Shown here one piece after another: positions 1-9,800 of a stretch of 64,000 nucleotides of DNA (position 1 is its first letter; each line of letters starts with the position of its first letter). A program made the position numbers and the translations under genes. The stretch is taken from the NCBI RefSeq assembly GCF_005491205.1, contig NZ_CP028041.1, positions 10,495 through 74,494 on the forward strand, given 5' to 3'. Below the pieces are notes generated by a model, which saw nothing but the letters and a program-made list of their open reading frames with translations, was not told the origin of the DNA and did no database searches. Source of the stretch: Nissabacter sp. SGAir0207 (GTDB taxonomy: Bacteria; Pseudomonadota; Gammaproteobacteria; Enterobacterales; Enterobacteriaceae).

Positions 1-2
1 AG

Positions 3-1043
3 ATCATGAGCAATGCCGCCGGCTATTTCTTCGATCTGGCCTTGCAGACCACGGTGCCGGAGATGAAACAGGCCAAAGATTTCCTGCAAAAGATGGCCTC
101 GGACATCAACAGCAGCAATATGTCTTCGTGTCAGGCGGCGCAGGGTATTGTCGGCGGGCTGTGGCCGCGTACCCAAGTCGCCCAAACCAAGGTCTGCCAG
201 GACATCGCCGGCGAATCCAACCTGTTCTCTGACTGGGCGGCGTCACGCCAGGGCTGCACGGTGGGCGGGGAATATAACAGCGTCACGGATAAGGCCGGTG
301 CGGCAGAGAAAGATCAGGTGCTGAAAAACAAAAACCTGATCTGGGATTCCCTGGAGAGTAACCGGGTGTTTGACGGCAACCGCGAGCTGAAAGAGTTTGC
401 CATGAGCCTGACCGGGACGCTGATTTTCAACAGTGAAGGCGGCATTACCCCGCTCTCCCCGCTGACCACCAACCAGGACATTCTGACGGCGATGATGAAC
501 GGCGGCAGCGCCAAAATCTATGCCTGTGATACCAGTGATCTTTGCCTGAACCCCACGCTGAGCACGGTCACCATCAGTGCCGCCAATGCGCTCAACGGCC
601 AGGTGCGCGCCATGCTCACCAGTATCCAGAGCAAAGCCATCACGGATGAGGCGCTGACGGAGAAAGAGAAGGGCTTTATCTCGTCAACCAAGGTGCCGGT
701 GCTGAAGTATCTGGTAGACCCGCAGTCACTGGGGGTGGCGAACACCCTGCTTTACCAGCTGGCCGACTACATTAGCTATGACATCCTGATGCAGTATATG
801 ACGGAGATGATCCAGCAGGCGCGGGTGATGCTGGCTGGCAAAAACTATCCGCAGCCGGCGATGGATGTGCTTCAGGCAAGCCTGACTGAAGCGGGCCAGA
901 ATATTGCGCAGATGCAGACCCGCGTGCAGGTGCAGCAGGACGCGCTGATGGTGGTTGACCGCCAGATGAACTACATGCGCCAGCAGGTTTCCAGCAACCT
1001 GCTTACCCAGTATCAGGACAACTACCGCTTCGGGGGCTACTAA
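3..1043 (+). CDS. traH: TraH, conjugative pilus assembly protein (3' part; gene crosses the contig junction)
   Basis: This is the C-terminal 345 residues of TraH, an outer-membrane-associated protein that F-type systems need for pilus assembly. The frame is open from the left edge. Its beginning is at 62075 at the other end of the window: joining 62075-62387 to 1-1043 gives one intact protein of 451 residues, close to F TraH (458). The tail (DNA about 860-1030) is predicted to be coiled-coil, rich in Gln and Met. The stop TAA overlaps the traG start (TAATG), so the two genes are probably translationally coupled. The homology call rests on sequence resemblance and on the position between trbB and traG. 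Confidence 0.95.
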   Translation: MMSNAAGYFFDLALQTTVPEMKQAKDFLQKMASDINSSNMSSCQAAQGIVGGLWPRTQVAQTKVCQDIAGESNLFSDWAASRQGCTVGGEYNSVTDKAGAAEKDQVLKNKNLIWDSLESNRVFDGNRELKEFAMSLTGTLIFNSEGGITPLSPLTTNQDILTAMMNGGSAKIYACDTSDLCLNPTLSTVTISAANALNGQVRAMLTSIQSKAITDEALTEKEKGFISSTKVPVLKYLVDPQSLGVANTLLYQLADYISYDILMQYMTEMIQQARVMLAGKNYPQPAMDVLQASLTEAGQNIAQMQTRVQVQQDALMVVDRQMNYMRQQVSSNLLTQYQDNYRFGGY

Positions 1044-3886
1044 TGGATACCATCTACACTATTTCCGGCGGCGCATGGTATCGCGACTCGCTCAATGCGG
1101 TCGCCACGTTTATGCAGAGCAGCGGATGGGAAACCATTGCCTCGATTGCCGGGACGCTTTCTGTGGTGGCGACCGCTATCGCGTACATCAAAGGGCGTGA
1201 CCTGATGCTGTATATGAAGTGGATGGGAGCACTGGTGCTGGTCACCAGCGTGCTTATCAACGTCAAGCGCCCGGTGCAGATTATCGATTTGTCCGCGCCC
1301 ACCGAGGTGTATCAGGTGGATAATGTGCCGGTCGGTATAAGCGGGCCATTCAGCCTTATCACCTCTATCGGGCATAACCTGGTTGAAGCGTATGAGTTGG
1401 TCTTTCACCAGCCGGATGCACTGAGCTACAGCAAAACCGGGATGCTGTTCGGCGCGGATTTGATGGGTAAGAGCACGGATTTCCTCTCCACCAATCCGCA
1501 GATCACCGCGCTGTTTTCCAGTTACGTCCAGAACTGCGTGGTGGGTGACATAATGCTCAATCACAAATACACCCTGTATGAGCTGATGAACACCACCGAC
1601 CCCTATTCACTGATTTTCTCCCGGCCCAGTCCGCTGCGCGGCGTGTTTGATACCACCGGCACGTTCCAGACCTGCGAGTGGGCTGCCGCCCAGCTGCAAC
1701 AGGTCATGGGGCTGGATACGCAGGCCGGCGGGGAAACCTACAGCTACTACGTGCGCCGTCTGATGGGCGGCCGCCCGGATGCGACCCCGCTGTTTGCGGA
1801 GCTGATGGGCGACAGTTACAGCTACTTCTACGGGGCGAGCCAGACCGCCAGCGATATCATGAAGCAGAACGTCACCATGAGCGCCCTGCGTAAAGGTATT
1901 TCCAGCGTGGCCTCCCGCAGCGGCGATACGGCAAGCCTGGTTAATCTCTCAACAGAAACCTCGTATTCCAAATTGCGCATGAGTCAGGCGACGGCAGCCG
2001 ACATTGCCACCCGCCAATTACCTATCATGCAGACGGTGCTGATGGGCATATTGATTGGGATGTTCCCAATAGTGATCGCACTGGCGCTGATTAACGTGCT
2101 GACGCTGAATGTGCTGATGGGCTACGTCTACAGCATCGTGTATCTGCAAAGCTGGCCGTTGCTGTTTGCTATTCTCAACAATGCCATGAACTTCTATTTG
2201 CAGTCCGATACCGCGCAGATGGCCGTAACGCTCTCCAACCTGTCCCGGCTTCAGCAAGTCTATTCTGACATCGGCACCACGGCAGGCTGGCTGGCGCTGT
2301 CTATCCCGTTTTTGGCGGCTGGTATTGTCTTTGGGATGCACAAGGCGGTGTCGCAGGCGGGCAGCTACCTGGGGTCAGCGATGCAGGGAGCCTCGACCCA
2401 GTCGGCCTCGCAGGCGGTGGACGGCACCTGGGCGTTTAATAATATGCAGACCGATAACGTCAATGGCTTTAAATGGGACACCAACTCGTCGTTTGCTAAT
2501 GGGCAGATGACGTCACAGACCGGCAGCGGGGCGATGAAGACCATTACCAATGACGGCAACTCGGTCTATAACGCGGCTCCGGCCATGTCGAAACTGGCAA
2601 CTGACATCAACTTCGGACATACGGCGAGTGCAACGGCCCAAAGGCTAGCCAGGGAGAGCCAGGTGGAAGCGGAAAGTTCACTGTCTGGCTTTAACCATAC
2701 CAGCAATACGGCTTATAACCAGGCGAAACAGTTCTCCAGCCAAGCCGGCAACAGCTCTACGGTAACCAGCGGTGCAGACAGTTCACAAGGAACATCAGAG
2801 ACTCAGGGCGTAAACCAGATGCTTTCCGCAGCGCAAAGCTATGCCGAACGTAACCATATCAGTGAGTCCCAAGCCTGGAATGAGCTTATGGATAAAACAA
2901 GTCGTGGTCAAATTGGTGCGGGCATACAGGGAAGTGTCAATTTTAACTCTGATCGACATATTCTTGGAAAGATTGGAGGGTTAGCGACTGGTGTTGCTGG
3001 ACAAGCTGATGTTCATGCAAAAGCAGATTTAACAAAAAGCAGTGGTTCTTCTGATAACACAAGCAACTCTGCAAATCGTGCAAATGATAATTCAGCCGAT
3101 CACTCCACCCAAGAGGCTAAAGACTTTAAGCAAGGAATGGATGCCGTGCAGAGTTATCGTACTAACCAATCAGGTAGCCATGCTAATAACCAGGCTAATT
3201 CCTTGCTCGAACAATTGGGTACAAGTTTTAGTGTAGCTGATAGTCAGTACCAGCAGTACACAACCAGTCTAAACCGTAGCCATGAATACAGTCAGATGGC
3301 ATCAGCATCTGATACAACTAGTGCTTCTGTTCAAGGAAATTATGCACAAGAGTTTGTGCATTATGTACAGGAAAAACGACCAGAACAGGCAGATCAGATT
3401 CTGACAAACACTGAAAATGAAAGTATACGTAGTGAACGCGAACAACTTGCTGGTCAGTTTATGGAGGAAAAAATGCGAGGTCGAGTTGAAGGGCAATATA
3501 ACTCAGATCGTAATAATTTGAATGATGGGTTGGCATCAGTAGAACAACCTAGTATGAATAATATCTCCAGCGCTTACCAAAAAGGTGAAGACGAAATCAA
3601 TGAGCGGGCTAGCTCTTCTAATATTCGAAGTGATAGTGCTACTCAGGTAGATGCATTAGTAGATAAAAGTAATGAGAAGATTGCTAACTCTAATTCATAT
3701 ATCGATGAGAGCAAGCATGATATACAGGCTGAAAAATCCGGTTTGAGTGCAGCACATGCTATGGCTGAAGGGGGGTTTAATAAAAGCTATGGGAAAGCGA
3801 TGGCAGACCAGGGTGAGGAAGATCCACAACTGAAAAAAGCAAAAGATCAGATTATCACTCAGTCTGAAAAACTTAATAATGAATGA
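1043..3886 (+). CDS. traG: TraG, mating-pair stabilisation and entry-exclusion partner protein
   Basis: A 947-residue inner-membrane protein (F TraG 938). In F the N-terminal half works in pilus assembly and mating-pair stabilisation, and the periplasmic C-terminal half recognises TraS of a recipient for entry exclusion. Membrane segments are visible near residues 30-75 and between about 325 and 445; the rest is polar. The first 530 or so codons are GC-rich like the other tra genes. From about 2850 onward the DNA becomes AT-rich with different codon choice, and this continues into the next gene. That suggests that the exclusion-specificity half was exchanged together with traS. The start overlaps the traH stop. 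Confidence 0.95.
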   Translation: MDTIYTISGGAWYRDSLNAVATFMQSSGWETIASIAGTLSVVATAIAYIKGRDLMLYMKWMGALVLVTSVLINVKRPVQIIDLSAPTEVYQVDNVPVGISGPFSLITSIGHNLVEAYELVFHQPDALSYSKTGMLFGADLMGKSTDFLSTNPQITALFSSYVQNCVVGDIMLNHKYTLYELMNTTDPYSLIFSRPSPLRGVFDTTGTFQTCEWAAAQLQQVMGLDTQAGGETYSYYVRRLMGGRPDATPLFAELMGDSYSYFYGASQTASDIMKQNVTMSALRKGISSVASRSGDTASLVNLSTETSYSKLRMSQATAADIATRQLPIMQTVLMGILIGMFPIVIALALINVLTLNVLMGYVYSIVYLQSWPLLFAILNNAMNFYLQSDTAQMAVTLSNLSRLQQVYSDIGTTAGWLALSIPFLAAGIVFGMHKAVSQAGSYLGSAMQGASTQSASQAVDGTWAFNNMQTDNVNGFKWDTNSSFANGQMTSQTGSGAMKTITNDGNSVYNAAPAMSKLATDINFGHTASATAQRLARESQVEAESSLSGFNHTSNTAYNQAKQFSSQAGNSSTVTSGADSSQGTSETQGVNQMLSAAQSYAERNHISESQAWNELMDKTSRGQIGAGIQGSVNFNSDRHILGKIGGLATGVAGQADVHAKADLTKSSGSSDNTSNSANRANDNSADHSTQEAKDFKQGMDAVQSYRTNQSGSHANNQANSLLEQLGTSFSVADSQYQQYTTSLNRSHEYSQMASASDTTSASVQGNYAQEFVHYVQEKRPEQADQILTNTENESIRSEREQLAGQFMEEKMRGRVEGQYNSDRNNLNDGLASVEQPSMNNISSAYQKGEDEINERASSSNIRSDSATQVDALVDKSNEKIANSNSYIDESKHDIQAEKSGLSAAHAMAEGGFNKSYGKAMADQGEEDPQLKKAKDQIITQSEKLNNE

Positions 3887-3897
3887 AAGGGGGTGCT

Positions 3898-4446
3898 ATG
3901 AAAATAACTAATGAAATTATTGAGAATGACATCAAAGAAATAATCATTTCTCTTTCGAAAGAGAAGGTTGAAGTTCCTGCTTTTTTAGAATGCATTAAGT
4001 TTGGTGGCGGAGTAATGGTGGGTATGACAGTTTGGCAGTTTTTTGTTGCTTATCCGCATATGAGCGGTGGCAAGATGGATAGGTTATTTGCATGTGCAAG
4101 CATAGGGTTCACCCTAGTGCTAGGACTCATTGTTTTCTTGTCGTCTTTTTCATTATCCGCGAAGTATCTGTCTATCCCTAAAAAAATTAGAGATCAAAGT
4201 GTAATTATTAAAATGTTAAAAAACAAAGTTTTAATTTTTTCACTGGCGTGGGCGTTGGTCAATGTCATTGTGGGGGTTTCATCAATAAGCCTTCACTTAG
4301 ATCCTATGTTTGGCTCTAGTGTAATTCAGTTGATCACATTGCTTTTATTCTATTTTTTATTTTTGTTAGATATCAGTAGGTATGATATCTCCATTCTTAG
4401 CGCTCTGATAAAGAGATGGAGGGGTGGGGAATCTTTAAAGAGCTGA
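3898..4446 (+). CDS. TraS-like candidate entry-exclusion membrane protein
   Basis: An inner-membrane protein of about 182 residues in the position of traS, between traG and traD. Four hydrophobic segments are visible: around the stretches starting ECIKFGG, ACASIGF, LIFSLAW and VIQLITL. The ATG at 3898 has a good ribosome site (AAGGGGG at 3887-3893); an in-frame ATG at 3883 would overlap the traG end. TraS proteins are highly diverse, so I see no direct sequence match and infer the role from position, size and topology. The AT-rich composition matches the 3' end of traG and differs from traD, as expected for a co-transferred specificity pair. No traT follows. Confidence 0.6.
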   Translation: MKITNEIIENDIKEIIISLSKEKVEVPAFLECIKFGGGVMVGMTVWQFFVAYPHMSGGKMDRLFACASIGFTLVLGLIVFLSSFSLSAKYLSIPKKIRDQSVIIKMLKNKVLIFSLAWALVNVIVGVSSISLHLDPMFGSSVIQLITLLLFYFLFLLDISRYDISILSALIKRWRGGESLKS

Positions 4447-4529
4447 CGCCAAAATAACCTAAATTTTCCATAAGATTGGGTTTGTGCATAAATCTGCACA
4501 AGCCCTCCCTTTGCCTAAGGAATGTAAAT

Positions 4530-6875
4530 ATGAGTCTTAAAGCCCGTGATGTGACTCAGGGCGGCCAGGTCACATTTATGCGTATGCGCATGTTTTTAGA
4601 AATAAATAACATTATTTCCTATTGGGCCATTATTCTTCTGGCGCTGTTGACGGTAGGCTCGTTGTTAATGCGCATGAGTATGCAGAATATAAAAAATGGC
4701 GCTATGTACTGGTGGGTAAAAAGCCTGCACCCTATGATGCGGCATATGACCCATGAGCCAACTTACCAGCTCGATTATTACGGTAAAACCCTCAACTATA
4801 CCGGCACGCAAATACTCAGTGATGCGTACACCACCTATTGTGGAACGATGTTGATCCAAGAATTGGTGATCAGCGCATTGATTGGATTTGCCATTATTAC
4901 CGCGGGCGGGATGCTTTTTTACTGGTATTTAGGCCATACCGGCAAAAAGCAGAGCCAGGATGAAATCCTGGGCGGCCGGGTGTTGAGTGAAGATCCCAAG
5001 GCCGTTGCCAGCATGATGAAAAAGCAGGGCAAAGCATCTGATATCAAAGTCGATGCACTGCCGATCGTTAAAGACAGTGAAATCCAAAACTTTGCCATGC
5101 ACGGCACCGTGGGTTCGGGTAAATCACAGCTTATCCGCAAGTTCTTGGAACAGTGCCGGGAGCGCGGCGATTTGGTCATTATCTATGACAAAGGCTGCAC
5201 CTTTGTGCGCGAGTTTTATGATGAAAAGACCGACATCATCCTGAACCCCTATGACACCCGTTGTGCCAACTGGGATATGTGGGCCGAGTGCCCGACGCTC
5301 TCTGATTTAGAGACCGTTGCTAATACCCTTATCCCAATGGGTGCGTCTGAAGACCCGTTCTGGCAGGGATCAGCGCGCACCATCTTTGCAGAAGGCACCC
5401 ATCGCCTGCGCAATGACAAAGATCGCTCCTACAACAAGTTGCTGCGTACCCTGCTGGCGATCAACCTCGACCAGCTGCGCCAGTTCCTAGCCGGCACACC
5501 CGCTTCAACCCTGGTAGACGGTAAAATTGAAAAAACCGCTATCTCTATCCGCAGCGTACTCACCAACTACGTCAAGGCGATGCGCTACCTCCAGGGCATC
5601 GAAAAATCCGGCAAGCCGGCCTTCACCATCCGTGAATGGATGAAGGGCGTTAAAGACGGTGAGAAGAATGGCTGGCTGTTTATCACCTCCAATCAACGCC
5701 ATCATGAGTCCCTGAAGCCGGTGATCTCCATGTGGCTCTCGATTGCGGCCAACAGCCTAATGTCGATGGGCGAGAACCGCCACCGCCGCGTCTGGTTCTG
5801 GTATGACGAGCTGAAATCCCTGCATAAGTTGCCGGGTCTGCCGGAAATCATGGCTGAGGCCCGTAAGTTCGGCGGCTGTTTTGGCCTGGGGTTCCAGTCT
5901 TACCCTCAGCTTGAAGAGGTGTATGGCCGCCAGGCGGCTGAAGGTATGTTTGACCTGCTGAACACCAAATTTTTCTTCCGTTCACCCAGTGCCGGCGTGG
6001 CGCAGTTCGTGGAGAAAGAGCTGGGCGAGACCGTGCGGCTGAAATTCAGCGAGCAGACCAGCTTTGGTAACGACAAAGTGCGTGACGGTTTAAGTTCCGG
6101 CAAAGACGAAGAGCGCGTACCGGTTGTCTCGTACAGCGATGTGCAAAACCTCCCTGACCTTGCCTGCTTCATTACTCTGCCGGGGGCTTACCCGGTGGTG
6201 AAAATGCAGCTGAAGTACGTGAGCCGCCCGGACGTGGCGGAAGAGTTTATTGAGCGTAAGGTGCAGGACAGCCTGGATGAGATCATCGAAAAAGAGCTGG
6301 AAGTGCGTGACAGCGACAGTGCGCTGTTCAACGGGCTGTTTACGGCACCAGCTGCGGCAACCGAGCCGGCTGAGGCAGCGCAGTCTGCGGCTCAGCAACC
6401 GGCAATACCTGCCGTAACCTCCACGGCCGCTCCGACCGTTGAGGAACCGCAAAAAGTATCCGTTTCCCAAGGCGCACTCTCTTCCCCCGCTATTGAAGAA
6501 AAGGTGAAAAAGCCTACCCGTCAAAAAACTGTCCCTGCAAAAACAAAGAAAAACTCTGCAACAGCAGCAACAGCAGCAACAGCAGCAACAGCAGCAACGG
6601 CAGCAGCCACTGCGGCTACAGGGAGCACGGGAGGAAGGGAGAATGAAATGTCCATGAGCCGCCCGGATGGGGTCACGGAGGATGGCGAGATCGTAGATGA
6701 AAATGCCTACGCCTCCTACCTGGAAATGATGGACGGGGAAGAAGAACAGGGGGGGACGACGACCACACGCAATGCGCGTACACAGGAAGCCGTGCGCCGG
6801 GAAGAGGTCAACATTAACCACAGTCGCCATGAGCGTGAATCGCATTCCATTGACATGGAGGATTACCTGCCATGA
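4530..6875 (+). CDS. traD: TraD, type IV coupling protein ATPase
   Basis: This is the hexameric inner-membrane ATPase that links the relaxosome to the mating channel and pumps DNA. The product is 781 residues from ATG 4530, where the N-terminus (MSLKARDVTQGG) matches the F TraD start; upstream in-frame codons are unlikely. Two N-terminal membrane segments (about residues 31-50 and 110-130) are followed by Walker A GTVGSGKS near residue 192 and a Walker B-like VWFWYDEL near 420. The C-terminal linker holds an Ala/Thr tract from a simple triplet repeat (DNA about 6555-6615), and the tail is acidic, like the F tail that binds TraM. It is somewhat longer than F TraD (717), mainly in this linker. 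The end overlaps traI by four bases. Confidence 0.95.
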   Translation: MSLKARDVTQGGQVTFMRMRMFLEINNIISYWAIILLALLTVGSLLMRMSMQNIKNGAMYWWVKSLHPMMRHMTHEPTYQLDYYGKTLNYTGTQILSDAYTTYCGTMLIQELVISALIGFAIITAGGMLFYWYLGHTGKKQSQDEILGGRVLSEDPKAVASMMKKQGKASDIKVDALPIVKDSEIQNFAMHGTVGSGKSQLIRKFLEQCRERGDLVIIYDKGCTFVREFYDEKTDIILNPYDTRCANWDMWAECPTLSDLETVANTLIPMGASEDPFWQGSARTIFAEGTHRLRNDKDRSYNKLLRTLLAINLDQLRQFLAGTPASTLVDGKIEKTAISIRSVLTNYVKAMRYLQGIEKSGKPAFTIREWMKGVKDGEKNGWLFITSNQRHHESLKPVISMWLSIAANSLMSMGENRHRRVWFWYDELKSLHKLPGLPEIMAEARKFGGCFGLGFQSYPQLEEVYGRQAAEGMFDLLNTKFFFRSPSAGVAQFVEKELGETVRLKFSEQTSFGNDKVRDGLSSGKDEERVPVVSYSDVQNLPDLACFITLPGAYPVVKMQLKYVSRPDVAEEFIERKVQDSLDEIIEKELEVRDSDSALFNGLFTAPAAATEPAEAAQSAAQQPAIPAVTSTAAPTVEEPQKVSVSQGALSSPAIEEKVKKPTRQKTVPAKTKKNSATAATAATAATAATAAATAATGSTGGRENEMSMSRPDGVTEDGEIVDENAYASYLEMMDGEEEQGGTTTTRNARTQEAVRREEVNINHSRHERESHSIDMEDYLP
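6555..6615 (+). repeat. Simple-sequence repeat (ACAGCAGCA-type) inside traD
   Basis: Several near-identical nine-base units of the kind ACAGCAGCA encode alternating Ala-Ala-Thr in the TraD C-terminal linker. Because the unit is a multiple of three, copy changes would keep the reading frame and only alter linker length. The opposite strand encodes a meaningless poly-Cys frame. Confidence 0.85.
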
Positions 6876-9800
6876 TGAGCTTCAGCACCATTAAATCTGC
6901 CGGCGGTGCCGCCGGCTATTACAGCGACAAAGATAACTACTACGTGCTAGGCAGCCTGGAGTCCCGTTGGGTAGGCGAAGGGGCAAAAGCGCTGGGGCTG
7001 GAAGGCCGGGTAGAGAACCTCGATTTAACCAAGGTACTGTATGGCCGCCTGCCGGACGGCAATTCGCTATCACGCATGGTAGACGGCAAAGAGACGCACC
7101 GGGCAGGGTATGATCTGACGTTCAGCGCCCCGAAAAGCGTCTCCATGATGGCATTGATTGCCGGTGATGAACGCTTTGTCGCGGCGCATAACCGGGCCGT
7201 TGAGATTGCAATGAAAGAAGTGGAAGGGCTAGCCAGTGCCCGGATCACCGATAACAAAGTGATGAGCACGGAACTCACCGGCAATATCGTGGCGGCGCTC
7301 TTTAACCATGATACCTCCCGTGATCTTGACCCCCAGCTGCATACCCATGCTTTGGTGGTCAATGCCACCTTTGCCGAAGGCAAATGGCGGGCGCTGGCCA
7401 GCGATACCAAAGGCAAAAGTGGTTTTTCGGAAACGGTACTGGGCAACCAGGTAGCCCTGGGGAATATCTACCGCCATGCCCTGCGGGAACGCGTAGAGGA
7501 AATGGGTTTTAAAACGCATGACAGCGGCAGGAACGGTCTGTGGGAAATGGATGGGGTGCCGGTAGAGCCGTTCTCTCAGCGCAGTCAAAGTATCCGCGAG
7601 GCAGCCGGTGAAGAGGCATCGCTTAAGTCCCGTGATGTGGCGACGATGGACACGCGTAAAGCGAAAGTCGCCGCCGACCCGACATTGCTAAAAGCGGAAT
7701 GGGAAGAAAAACTGAATGCCACCGGGTTTGATCTCCGTGCCTATCAGGCGCAGGCCAAAGACCGTGAGCAGGCAGCACCGCAAGCGGCAGCCCCATCCGC
7801 TCATGCGCTGTCTGGGACGCCCGGCAGCCAGCCGGTGCCCGTACCCGTACCCGGTACGGCCAATCCGGCCAAATCGGTTGATATGCAGACGGCGGTGAGC
7901 AATGCCATTTCATTACTCAGTGATAACAAGGTGCAGTTTACTTACTCAGACGTGCTGGCAAAAACCGTGGGGCAGTTGCCGGCTGAGCCGGGCGTGTTTG
8001 TAGCCGCCCGTGCCGGCATCGACCGGGCGATTGAGCAACAGGCCCTTATCCCGCTGGACAAAGAGAAGGGCATTTTTACCTCCAATATTCACCTCCTGAA
8101 TGAGCTGAGCATCCACACACTGGCCAAAGAAATTAAAACCAACCATAAGGTGCTGACATTCCCAGAGCGGGCCACCGAACGAACCGCGCCCTATTCCGAT
8201 GCGGTCTCGGTGCTGGCGCAGGACAAATCGCCGATTGCTGTGCTGTCCGGGATCGGGGGAGCCTCTGTGCAACGAGACCGGCTGGCCGAGACGGTAGGCA
8301 TGGCGAAAGAGCAGGGGCGTCACGTCTCGGTATTAAGCGCCGATAACCGCAGCCAAACATTTCTGGCGCAGGATACGCGGCTGGCCGAGCACCTGTTACC
8401 GCGTTCAGCCCTCAGTGCGGAGATGAGCCTGCCGGTACAGAGCACGCTTATCGTTGACCAGGCTGAAAAGCTGTCGCTTAAAGATACCCTGCTGTTGCTG
8501 GAGCACGCGCAGAACCAGTCGGTCCAGCTGCTGTTTATGGACACGGAAAAACGCAAAGGCACCGGGAATGCCCTGTCAGTGCTGAATGAGGCCGGTGTAA
8601 ACCGCTATCGCTACTACGGCAGCACCCAGGCCACGGCACAGGTTATCAGCGAACCCGATAAACGGGTGCGCTATCAGGCCCTGGCGCAGGAGTATGCCGC
8701 GCTGAAAACAACCGGCGAGCCGGTACTGGCGCAGGTCAACGGCGTGCGAGAGCAACAGACGCTGACCGCCTCTATCCGGGATGCGCTGCGGGAGAAAGGC
8801 GCGCTGACCGGCGAAGATAAGGCCGTGAATGTGCTTCAGCCGGTGTGGTTAGACAGCAAGACCCGCCATCAGCGCGACAGTTACCGGCCGGGCATGGTAA
8901 TGGAGCGTTGGGACAGCGAGGCTAAATCCATGACGCGCTACACCATTGACCGGGTCACCGAGATGTCCAATACCCTGACGCTTAAGGACGCCCAAGGCCA
9001 AAGCCGGGTAGAGAAAATCAGCAAACTAGACAGCCACTGGAGCCTCTATAAAGCCCAGACGCTCAGCGTGGCCGAAGGTGACACCTTGCAGGTGTTGGGG
9101 CGTGAGGAGAAAGGGGCGTTGAAAGCGCGTGACCAGGTACAGGTCACCGGCGTGTCAGACACTGGGTTAACGGTAAAGCACAACGGCACTACGCTGACGC
9201 TGGATACGTCGCGGGCGCTGAAACTCTCGCACGGCTATGTAGAAAGCCTGGGGGCCACGGTGGGCGACACGCACAAGGTACTGGCGGCGACCGCCGCGAA
9301 AGACCTGAGTGAAGCCGGCCTGAACGGGCTGGCACGCAGCGGTGAGTCCGTGAGCCTCTATACCGCCCTGCCGCAGGAGAAAGCGGAGGCACGCCTTGCC
9401 GGCAACCCGCTGTTTAAGATTGCCAGTGAGCAGGTGAAAACCCTGGCCGGCCGCGACGATTTAGACAGCGCCATGCAATTCCAGCGTGACAGCCTCTATA
9501 CGCCGGTTGAGCAGTCAGTGCGCCTGGGCACCGGGCGGGCCATGCAGGAAGACATCGTGTTCAGCCGGTTGGATTTAGTCGGCGGCTCCCTGGGCTGGAC
9601 GCCGGGGATCACGCTTGAGGCGGTAAAAGCTGAGGTCACCCGACAGGAGAAAGTCGGCGACCTGATTGTGGTCAGTAACAAGGCGCTGAAAGGTGACGGG
9701 CAGGTGAAGTATGTGACGCGGGAAAGCTATGAGATGGAAAAGGCTATCCTGCGTACCATTGCCGAAGGCAAAGACAGCGTGGAGCCATTGATGGCCGCGA

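Noticed and set aside
6090..6845. 251-residue frame opposite traD with a long run of Cys
   Set aside because: It is the reverse reading of the Ala-Thr repeat and of traD codons, with no independent support.
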